Source of the DNA: Dunaliella salina
Lineage: Eukaryota; Chlorophyta; Chlorophyceae; Chlamydomonadales; Dunaliellaceae
Length of the DNA: 13,224 nucleotides
Direction of reading: 5' to 3'
NCBI GenBank assembly: GCA_002284615.2
Contig: MU069994.1
Span: forward strand, 99,943 to 113,166
How positions within the stretch are numbered: the first letter of the stretch is position 1; each line of letters begins with the position of its first letter. The position numbers and the translations under genes were made by a program. Positions 7,265 through 13,224 of the stretch are shown here, in pieces. Under the pieces are notes generated by a model. It searched no databases and was not told the DNA's origin. It was given only the letters and a program-made list of their open reading frames with translations.

Positions 7265-9027
7265 AAAGTCAAAACACTTCCCTCTGTTTTAAAGCGCCCA
7301 GCACATGGAGGAAAACATTTGCACTTTTGCATCATGACATGCACAACATTTTCCAAGTCTGCAGCCAATAAAGAACCATCACACCTGACATACAACTGCA
7401 CCTGCAACCCCTGCAACCAAAGATCCCAGGCTGGCGACACCTAACATATACGGATGGCAGTGTTATTAAGTCCGACAACAGGAATGCACAGCAGACAGGA
7501 GCATCCTTTTTTATCCGGGAAGACACCTTCACCTCTAAAACTATCACCTGCACAATAAATCCCAAGGGCCATGGTCCCACTTATACTATTGACAGAGCAG
7601 AGCTCACTGCAATTTTGGTAGCTCTACAGCAAGGGCACACTTCAATTGCGGCTGATAGTTCTTCAGCACTTAATCAGATTAGAAACGAGATCCTAAAACC
7701 AATGGATATGTCCATGCACTTACATACACCACTCCTCAAAGAAATCGTTGCCTGCATAAATGCTTCAGAACGCCCTGTCCACTTCTACAAAGTAAAATCA
7801 CACAGTGGCATCCTTGATAATAAAGGCGCAGATGCCCTTGCTCATCAAGCAGCTATGTTGCCTGATGAAGCAAACGCCTCACTCAACCAAGCAGAAACTC
7901 CTTTCTTCCATCTTTATTGGCTTGCCGCATCTATCACAACACATAGCTCTCACACAGAATACTTGCCCCTCTCAAACCTCCAGCACAAACTTCAGCAAGT
8001 ATTGCATGAAAAATTCAAATTTGGAGCAGCAAACCTCAGCACATATAGCTACCAAGATTGGCAGAGCCTGCTCAGGTTGACCAATGCTCACCCAATTGCC
8101 AATCCAAAGATTAGTAAGGCTTTCTGGCACATGAAATCTGTAACACTCAAAGAACAAACCAATGTCCTCAAAAATTGAACAGACACCCTTAATAGTGGCA
8201 AACATGCCAGACGCTTCAGTGGCCACCCTGGGCCTTCTCTTTGTCCTCTATGTGGTACACCTGATAGCACCTCCCATACCCTTCTCAGATGCACTCACTC
8301 ACAGATAAACAGGATGAATATCAATTGCCACCATCAAGCACCCAGCATCTGTGGTGAAGCAATCAGCAAAGGGGACCTTGGTTCTTACATTGCCTCTATA
8401 GGTGCATGTAATGCGGGGCGCCTACGCTCTCTAGATATGGAGATTCCAAACACTGTCCATCGGCACATTCCACATTGGCTGTTTCCATCAAGACAATCAC
8501 CAAATACACAGGTCAGTCGCCCTGACGGCAATTTAATTTTACCCCTAGAAGGCAGAGACTTTACACATCATCCGCAGGATATGAGTCTTCGAGACAGAGA
8601 TATCCACCTCATTGAGCTAAAATTTTGTTCTGACACCAAGCCCGAGCAAAGTCTCCACATTGCACAAAATCAGCACGAACACACCATTGAAAGCTTATAC
8701 ACAAGGTCTCTTTGGGGCAAACAACCTAATAACAGAGTCACACTACATACCATACTAGTTAGCGTTGCTGGAATTTCCTTCAATCCCTGCACTATTGATC
8801 CCCTCTGCAAACTTGGCCTAACCAAAGACGAAGCTCACAAGACTGCCAAAGAACTCCACTATCACGCTGTAAAGTCCCTAACAAAAATTCGCAACACCAA
8901 AAATGCCATCCAATTCAGGAACATAAGGAATGGGGGTATGGAGGAGGGGGCTACAGGGAGGGCTGCGTACAGGACAGCGAGGCGCGCAGCCGGACATATG
9001 GCCGACAACCCGCCGGACCCTCATTAG
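7265..9027 (+). pseudogene. Element P: RNase H, CCHC knuckle and PD-(D/E)XK endonuclease, single frame with two stops
   Basis: One frame runs about 590 codons, interrupted only by TAA at 7369-7371 and TGA at 8176-8178. The RNase H is complete: YTDGS (D at 7453), RAEL (E at 7600), AADSS (D at 7654), and KSHSGILDNKGADALA (final D at 7831). It would remove RNA from the RNA/cDNA hybrid. At 8242-8292 lies CPLCGTPDSTSHTLLRC, a CX2CX7HX4C knuckle typical of LINE C-termini. The nuclease follows, with RPDG (D at 8524) and IHLIELKFCSDT (E at 8614, K at 8620), then AQNQHEH, matching a restriction-like PD-(D/E)XK core that would nick the target. The stops are consistent with CAA-to-TAA and TGG-to-TGA changes. 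The tail (from ~8930, rich in G, A and R) may be beyond the original domain. Confidence 0.82.
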
Positions 9028-9067
9028 CTGGGCTGCTCATAGCTAGCCTTCTTTGGTGGGGCTCACT

Positions 9068-9085
9068 GTTAGTGCTAGCGCTAAC
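9068..9085. repeat. Near-perfect 18-bp palindrome in the 3' region of element P
   Basis: gttagtgctagcgctaac is self-complementary except for one G/T pair, which is still allowed in RNA. It lies about 40 bases after the stop of the nuclease frame. Confidence 0.6.
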
Positions 9086-9107
9086 TGTTCGGTTCCTCCT
9101 AACTGCA

Positions 9108-9125
9108 CGCTGGTAAATGCCAGCG
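9108..9125 (+). repeat. 6-bp stem, 6-nt loop hairpin in the 3' region of element P
   Basis: CGCTGG-TAAATG-CCAGCG lies 22 bases after the 9068 palindrome and just before a CTTT-rich run. Consecutive hairpins close to the 3' end are what the reverse transcriptase of some non-LTR elements recognises; that role here is inference. Confidence 0.5.
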
Positions 9126-9160
9126 CAGGCTTTCTTTCTTTCATGCCCTGCTTCATTGCA

Positions 9161-9375
9161 TCACAAAGGATTCACAGCGCTATGTAGTGTAGCGTGAAGT
9201 AATCCTTGCAAGCCATCCAGAACCTGGGCAGTCCAACATGAAGGTGCCCTAGAATGCATGTGCACGTCCGCTTGAAAAACTTCTTTTAGCGTCTCATACT
9301 TAGGATTGAGCATACAATCGTATATTGCATCAGCAGAGGGAAGGTGCAAGAGTGCAGCCTCGTGTTGTTGAGCCT
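9161..9375 (-). pseudogene. Diverged family Z LINE fragment L, inverted relative to its neighbour
   Basis: Read leftwards it encodes AQQHEAALLHLPSADAIYDC, KYETLKEVFQADVHMHSRAP and SCWTAQVLDGLQGLLHATL. These align with HEPLQFYRSRSAVKMYNSM, ERLRSVLKADLNIHSREP and SCWTAQVLDAFQGLRRCDF of copy B. The SRAP and DG(L/F)QGL variants are shared with copy M and not with A2, B, I or N, so L and M form one subfamily. It stays open over the whole stretch but lacks RT and both element ends. A 9-bp direct repeat (agcctcgtg, 9356-9364 and 9371-9379) lies at the junction with M. Confidence 0.78.
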
Positions 9376-10506
9376 CGTGATCTAACGACTTTTCAGGGGC
9401 TGGTTGCAAGGCAGATTGGCAAGATGAATGCTCAGGTCTCCCCTGGCTTTGACTGTGTGAGTGCGCCCTTTATTAGATTTGCAGTGGTCCTGCGCCTGCG
9501 GCCAAGTGGGCGCGGATATGACATGGTGAATGTGCAAGCACCTTACATTGTGCAGTTGTTCAAGTTGTTGTTTGAAAATGCCCGCATACCCAACGACTGG
9601 AAAAAGGCTAAGCTGGCTCCTGTGTAAAAGAGAGGTGCCTTCCTTTACCCAACAACTGTAGGATGCTCGCTGTGAGTGGGACAATGTACCGTGTGTATGC
9701 AAATGTGTTACGGGCTCTGATTACTAATTGGTACATGAGTGAGCGCAAGATCCCGGACACCCAGTTTGGATTTTGCCCTGGGCGTAACATGTTACAACCC
9801 CTTTTCATTCTCAGGCACCTACTGCACGCTGCACATTTGTGGATGCCTGGGCGTTTGCATGCTGCATTTATTGATTTCAAGCAGGTGTACGACACCATAC
9901 CAAGGCAGGCTTTATGGCAGCACCTTCAGAACGTTCGCATGCCTGCGCTTTTTCTTGCTGCCACCCAAGATATGGATGAAGGGGATGAGTACGTGCTGAA
10001 GGATGGTGACAAGACTGCTGGTGTACACCCTAATGCGGAGGTTAAGCAGGGGTGCCCTCTGTTACCCTTGCTTTTCTCCTTAGATGTAAACGATGTGGAC
10101 TTTGTTGGAGAGGGCTGGCTGTACGGGTGCCGTGACAGGGACTGAGAGGCTCAATGTGTCGAATTTATTGTTTGCTGATGACCTGACTCTGATTAGTAAT
10201 GCTGACAATGATCTACAGCATATGCTTAACCGGCTGCATGCGTACGCGCACAAAAAGCGTCTGATTATGAACAGGAGCAAGTCTGAGGTGGTGCCTTTTA
10301 ACTAAAGTGGCAGTAATTTGCCCAAGTTCGCAGTAGGTGGAGTTGCGCTGCAGTGTAAAGAGAGCTTCAAGTATCTAGGTGTGGTGTTCAAAAAGTGTCT
10401 GAATATGGATAAGTCTTGAGCACGTCACTGGTGCTGTCATGGCTGTCTCTGGTCGCATTTCACAGTTTAAACAAACTTGTGCGAGATTATGAGGTAGCTC
10501 GCAGTT

Positions 10507-10546
10507 CCCAGGCCATTCAGGGGCCCAGGCCATTCAGGGGCCCAGG
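10507..10546. repeat. 17-bp tandem duplication inside copy M
   Basis: cccaggccattcagggg occurs at 10507-10523 and 10524-10540, followed by a third partial unit (cccagg). It falls where other copies encode SLWLGKTYVVPAG, so it is a local slippage duplication in the dead copy. Confidence 0.85.
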
Positions 10547-10580
10547 AAGACGTACTTGAATCCAGCAGCTATGTACAGTA

Positions 10581-10592
10581 GCCAAGTATGGG
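10581..10592. repeat. Target-site duplication, left copy (12 bp)
   Basis: gccaagtatggg here matches gccaagtgtggg at 10745-10756 with one change. The right copy keeps the LINE frame (QVWGTAF). Confidence 0.82.
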
Positions 10593-10744
10593 AAAAGCTA
10601 AAAGGAAAAAAAAAGGAAAAGCTACGCTATTAGACATCGTCCGATAGCATTAATTGAGGGAAGGACTTGCTTGCTTAAGGCAAATCCTCACCGGTACCCA
10701 GGGTCGAACCCCGGACCTCCCGCGTCCCGGGCCGCGTTTCACCC
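10593..10744 (-). mobile_element. 152-bp tRNA-related SINE-like insertion in LINE copy M
   Basis: The insert lies between 12-bp target duplications (one mismatch) and interrupts the LINE frame at QVWG. Read on the minus strand it starts with GC-rich sequence containing GGGAGGTCCGGGGTTCGACC. This matches the variable loop, T-arm and B-box of a tRNA (GGTTCGA core at about 10708-10702). The upstream half of a tRNA, with a clear A-box, is not inside the insert, so it may be 5'-truncated. The far end is a T-rich run with AGCTTTTCC repeated twice (10591-10624 on the plus strand), which is a pyrimidine tail, not poly(A). There is no coding potential. A free tRNA gene is excluded: no acceptor stem pairs and the D-arm is missing. 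Confidence 0.75.
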
Positions 10745-10756
10745 GCCAAGTGTGGG
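10745..10756. repeat. Target-site duplication, right copy (12 bp)
   Basis: gccaagtgtggg, partner of 10581-10592. The LINE coding sequence resumes here as QVWGTAFVKQGREF. Confidence 0.82.
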
Positions 10757-11675
10757 GTACAGCCTTTGTGAAGCAAGGGAGAGAGTTTAAAAGCGAACTG
10801 CAGGTCAAGCACTTGGGTTTCTTGAAGCTCATTCTAGGTGTGAAGCGTACCACTCCTAATTGGACAGTGCTACGGGAGTGTGGCCATGAGTCTTTATAGC
10901 TCTTTTGGTCCAGATCTGTGATCAAGCTGTACAACAGTAGCTGGATTGCAACAGCACAACCCCTAAGAAGGTACTACAGGCTGATTGCAATATGCACTCT
11001 AGGGCTCCTGGATGTTGGACTAACCAGATGCTGGATGGTTTTCAAGGGTTGCGGAAGTGTGGTGAGTATGTGCAAGCAGTACGGAGGGGTGCACCGATCA
11101 AGATTCAGGACTTTGCTGATGATCTGAGACTAAGACTGCAGGACGTCTGGAACACTGCTGCTGCCAATGCGATGAGCGTGCCTCAAAACTCTGTGTCCCT
11201 CTTTCAGTCTTATTGGCGTCCCTTTTTATTCTAACCTGCGTGCCCCAGTGCGAACTCCTCGCCACTCGTCTCTGAACCTCTCTGGTCATATCCTGCGCAA
11301 TGTCAGTCGATTCAGATTGCTCACACCCTGTTGACAGTGCTATTTGGTCCCAGGGTAAGGAGTCTGCCATTTGTGATAAGTGCAACCTGCAAGAGGATCA
11401 AGGTGAGGCCAATGTCCTCTTAAAGTGCCTGTGTCCTGGGGTGTGCCAAGTTAGGCGGAAGTATTTTAAGCTGTTTCAACAGTTAGCCAGTTTCTCTTGA
11501 ACTGAACCTTGCGTGCAACACGTCACCACGCCCTTGATGTATGATTCTCTTTCCCAGAAGAACAACAAGCCTTTTCATTACATTTTTGAGCTCATGGATT
11601 TATTTTTGACTGGCGTAGACCAGTCACAGACTGATCAGCCGAACGCTCTGGCTGAAGGTCCCTACACATTGTATA
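10757..11675 (+). pseudogene. LINE copy M: C-terminal portion and 3' end
   Basis: The frame resumes with FVKQGREFKSELQVKHLGFL and LGVKRTTPNWTVLRECGHES, stops at a TAG near 10897, and after frame changes continues as HSRAPGCWTNQMLDGFQGL and FADDLRLRLQDVWNTAAANA. The C-terminal knuckle CDKCNLQEDQGEANVLLKC (near 11373-11429) keeps the three cysteines, but the histidine is asparagine. After further breaks FELMDLFLTGVDQSQTDQPN and LAEGP close the protein near 11660. The 3' end is a short AT-rich TTGTATAAAT stretch, after which fragment N starts. Confidence 0.85.
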
Positions 11676-11678
11676 AAT

Positions 11679-12564
11679 GAGTGACCTGCAAGTGCGGCAC
11701 ATGAGTCATCTTAAAAGCACGCTGGGTGTTCAACGTACCACTCCAAACTGGGCTGTTTTTCGGGAGTGTGGTCATGTGCTGCTTCAGTTTTATTGGTTCA
11801 GGTATGTTGTTAAAATTTATAAGAGCATGCTCAGGTCCAACAGCGAGATGCTGAGAAGAGTGCTGAAAGCGGATTTGAACATCCATTCTCGTGAGTCTTC
11901 TTGATGGACTGCTCAAGTTTTAGATGCCTTTCAAGGCTTGCGTCGCTGTGATTTCTTTGTTGAAGCTGTGCGGCAGGGTACTCCTATTCCTACTCAAGAG
12001 TTCACTGCTGACCTCAGGCACAGGTTGCGGGCAGTGTGGAGAGATGTTGAGGGAGTAAACCCACGGGAGACTTACAGTAAATTGGCAACCTATCAAACTT
12101 TGTTCGCGGTGCCTTTTGACCACAATGTGCGTGCCCAGCCCGCTTACCGAGACACATGCATTTGGATCTGTCTCAACATGTCGTGAGGTATGTTAGTCGA
12201 TTCAGACTTAGGGCACACAGATTGAAGGTGGAGACAGCGGCTTGGGATTCTTGAAACTCTCTTGTGTGATTGCTGCTCTTGTGATGATATTCAGGATAAT
12301 GTCCATGCCCTTTCAACGTGCAGAAACGCAGATCTTTGTGATTTGAGAAGAAAGTATGCATACCTGTTCAACTGCTTCTCTGATGTTTTTTCCAATGGAA
12401 CAACCTTGTTTACAGCAAGTTAGTGTCCAGGCTGTGCATGATTTCCTCTTGCAACACAACAACAAGTGTTGTTTGTCTGTTTCTGAGCTTATGGATATTA
12501 TGTTGGCTGGCGAGAACCAGTCACAGACTGATCAGCCGAACGCTCTGGCTGCAGGTCCCCTTAT
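11679..12564 (+). pseudogene. Family Z LINE fragment N: C-terminal third and 3' end
   Basis: It begins abruptly in codons for SDLQVRHMSHLKSTLGV just after the 3' end of copy M. It continues through KADLNIHSRESS, a TGA in place of the CW codons near 11902, and AQVLDAFQGLRRCDFFVEAV to YSKLATYQTLFAVPFDHNV, with a frameshift near 12135. The zinc knuckle CDCCSCDDIQDNVHALSTC (12264-12320) has the complete CX2CX9HX4C pattern. The end is VSELMDIMLAGENQSQTDQP, then ALAAGP. Sequence is close to A2, B and I, so N belongs to the young subfamily although it lies downstream of the diverged copy M. Stops and shifts make it non-functional. Confidence 0.88.
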
Positions 12565-12680
12565 CAAAATCTGCATTGTCAGTTTGTGATAAATGTGACC
12601 GAGGACATCAAGATGAAAAACATGCTGTGTCCCTTTGTTCTCGCTGTCATGCGCAGATCATGTCCTGTAAGATGTACTGA
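12565..12680 (+). pseudogene. Family Z LINE fragment O: zinc-knuckle remnant
   Basis: Directly after the 3' end of fragment N the sequence reads LSVCDKCDRGHQDEKHAVSL and a final cysteine. This is again the C-terminal knuckle (CX2CX8HX4C, one residue shorter than usual), and it then diverges into an unassigned stretch ending at TGA 12678-12680. The upstream bases (ATCTGCATTGTCAGTTTGTG) resemble the same place in copy M (GAGTCTGCCATTTGTG). It is a short, old, 5'-truncated fragment in the same orientation as M and N. Confidence 0.65.
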
Positions 12681-12952
12681 CTTGGCAACACGAATCACTA
12701 ACCATCAGGATGTTGAACAGACTTCTCCAGATGTTCACACCACAGAACAGCTGCTTCTATTCAGAATGCACAGCATGATCTTCCAATGATCTTCACACAG
12801 CAGGACTAACACAGGTGTTTTACATCAACCACCTCTGACAACCAGGAAATGTGTAGCAGCTTTGGTGAACGTCTTGCACTCATCATGCCTGCCCTTGTTC
12901 AGAACACAAAGCATTGGGACACTGACTTCTCCAACAACAGATTCGGAAGCAC
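12681..12952. other. Unassigned spacer
   Basis: I find no convincing coding sequence, hairpin or repeat here. A weak resemblance around 12735-12790 (LLLFRMHSMIFQ against the AVHDFLLQ stretch of family Z) might be decayed continuation of fragment O, but it is too short to claim. Confidence 0.4.
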
Positions 12953-13224
12953 CTAATGATGTAGCGATGCACTTGCCACTGAGTGCGTAGGAAATCGTTG
13001 CTTGCTTTCACGCACCTCAGCATCCAGTGCTAGCCTACAAAAGCGCATCACAAAGGTTGAAATGCTCTCACCGGGTTGCAGCTCCATGCTGTACAGCGTA
13101 CTCTCTTTGTCTCCAGTCAAGTACTCAAATTCCTCAGACAATGCTCGCACAGTGCATGTCAGTAGAGCATCCACTTCCACCCGCCATACAGCGTCGTCCA
13201 GAATCTGTGACTTGCAAGCCTTGA
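12953..13224 (-). CDS. Partial gag-like reading frame, running off the right edge
   Basis: Read leftwards from the window edge the frame is open for ~89 codons to TAG at 12955-12953. It reads KSQILDDAVWRVEVDALLTC, ALSEEFEYLTGDKEST, then LYSMELQPGESISTFVMRFC, RLALDAEV and a polar tail. The pattern of an acidic helical stretch, an LxxMxLQPGESxxxFVxRF motif and a following helix is that of retrotransposon gag (capsid) proteins of the Ty3 type. The start and most of the protein lie outside the window. The protein ends soon after the motif, so it may be a truncated fragment. There is no similarity to family Z or element P. A short host protein or chance frame cannot be excluded. Confidence 0.42.
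   Translation of the reverse strand, partial: KACKSQILDDAVWRVEVDALLTCTVRALSEEFEYLTGDKESTLYSMELQPGESISTFVMRFCRLALDAEVRESKQRFPTHSVASASLHH

Larger units (their letters stand above)
5685..9150 (+). mobile_element. Element P: decayed retroelement with PHD/chromo-like, RNase H and PD-(D/E)XK modules
   Basis: One plus-strand coding continuum is broken by frameshifts and stops. In order it has a chromo-like segment, a PHD finger, a second chromo-like segment, a conserved segment of unknown type, RNase H, a CCHC knuckle, a PD-(D/E)XK nuclease and a GC-rich 3' region with hairpins. RNase H followed by a C-terminal restriction-like endonuclease is a non-LTR arrangement; green algal Dualen/RandI elements are known to carry such an endonuclease. 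No reverse transcriptase motifs are present, and about 1.5 kb or more is probably deleted near 7262. The ends are approximate: the left end is set by the first conserved codons, and the right end lies near the CTTTCTTTCTTTC run at 9128-9142. No target duplication was found. Confidence 0.75.
9376..10592 (+). pseudogene. LINE copy M: reverse transcriptase portion, frameshifted
   Basis: RT motifs in order are PNDWKKAKLAPV, CRMLAVSGTMYRVYANVL, TQFGFCPGRN, FIDFKQVYDTIP (motif A), EVKQGCPLLPLLFSL (motif B), LLFADDLTLIS (motif C, FADD in place of YADD) and FKYLGVVFKK (motif E). The catalytic aspartates are kept. Breaks seen: a TAA at 9625-9627 in AP(V)-KRG with an adjacent frameshift before CRMLAV, a frameshift near 10095-10140 in the NDVD region, a TAA after VVPFN at 10303-10305, and several more after 10420. 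Between 10420 and 10592 decay is heavy and a 17-bp unit is duplicated. The protein cannot be made. Confidence 0.88.
9376..11675 (+). mobile_element. Family Z LINE copy M (diverged subfamily), RT to 3' end, split by a SINE-like insertion
   Basis: This is the longest plus-strand copy. It runs from the pre-RT region (RQIGKMNAQVSPGFDCV) to the ORF2 end (FELMDLFLTGVDQSQTDQPN, LAEGP) and finishes in CCCTACACATTGTATAAA, a decayed form of the TTGTAA end seen elsewhere. The endonuclease domain is absent, so it is 5'-truncated. It is split at 10592/10745 by a 152-bp insertion with target duplications. Frameshifts and stops are spread throughout. It differs from copy B at many residues. Fragment N begins directly after its 3' end on the same strand. 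Confidence 0.88.

Noticed and set aside
7369..7371. TAA read as glutamine (variant genetic code known from some ulvophyte algae)
   Set aside because: The same element also has TGA and several frameshifts, and copy B (about 880 codons) uses no internal TAA or TAG, so simple decay explains it.
9161..10592. Twin-priming origin for the inverted L fragment and copy M
   Set aside because: The inverted piece comes from a region downstream of where M starts, the reverse of what twin priming produces.
10683..10744. Possible tRNA gene on the minus strand (B-box GGTTCGA)
   Set aside because: Only the T-arm side is tRNA-like. There is no acceptor stem pairing and no D-arm, and the sequence is bounded by target duplications, so it is called SINE-like.

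Overview
The window is eukaryotic repeat DNA with no recognisable host gene, rRNA, complete tRNA or CRISPR array. Almost every base that can be assigned belongs to retrotransposons. Three things suggest a green alga, probably a chlorophyte of moderate GC content. First, several element 3' ends carry TGTAA, the usual chlorophyte polyadenylation signal. Second, one element joins PHD and chromodomain-like modules to RNase H and a PD-(D/E)XK endonuclease, which recalls elements of green algal genomes. Third, LINEs nested in one another recall the Zepp LINEs of Chlorella, Coccomyxa and Chlamydomonas. The species cannot be named from the sequence.

Layout. From 1 to about 5582, fragments of one APE-type LINE family (family Z here) lie head-to-tail on the minus strand. 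The best copy (B) has an almost uninterrupted ORF2 at 1653-4292, with the end of the endonuclease and a complete set of reverse transcriptase motifs. Its C-terminal continuation at 850-1024 was split off by a 628-bp insertion (1025-1652) flanked by 14-bp target-site duplications. To the right of B are three or four older fragments (4310-5582). In most cases the 5'-truncated start of one copy abuts the 3' tail of the next.

From about 5685 to 9150 lies a different, decayed element (element P) on the plus strand. In order it has a chromo-like segment, a C4HC3 PHD finger, a second chromo-like segment, an unclassified conserved segment, RNase H, a CCHC knuckle and a PD-(D/E)XK nuclease. Its reverse transcriptase is missing, apparently through a deletion near 7262.

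From about 9161 to 12680 family Z returns, now mainly on the plus strand. There is a short inverted fragment, a long diverged copy (M, 9376-11675) split by a 152-bp tRNA-related SINE-like insertion with 12-bp duplications, and then two further head-to-tail fragments. The last 272 bases hold a partial, gag-like reading frame on the minus strand that runs off the edge.

How the parts relate. Nothing here looks like an operon or a host pathway. The order is that of successive insertions, and the most striking point is that family Z repeatedly sits at its own 3' tails. This suggests a self-targeting LINE cluster of the Zepp type, possibly a centromeric or subtelomeric region (inference).
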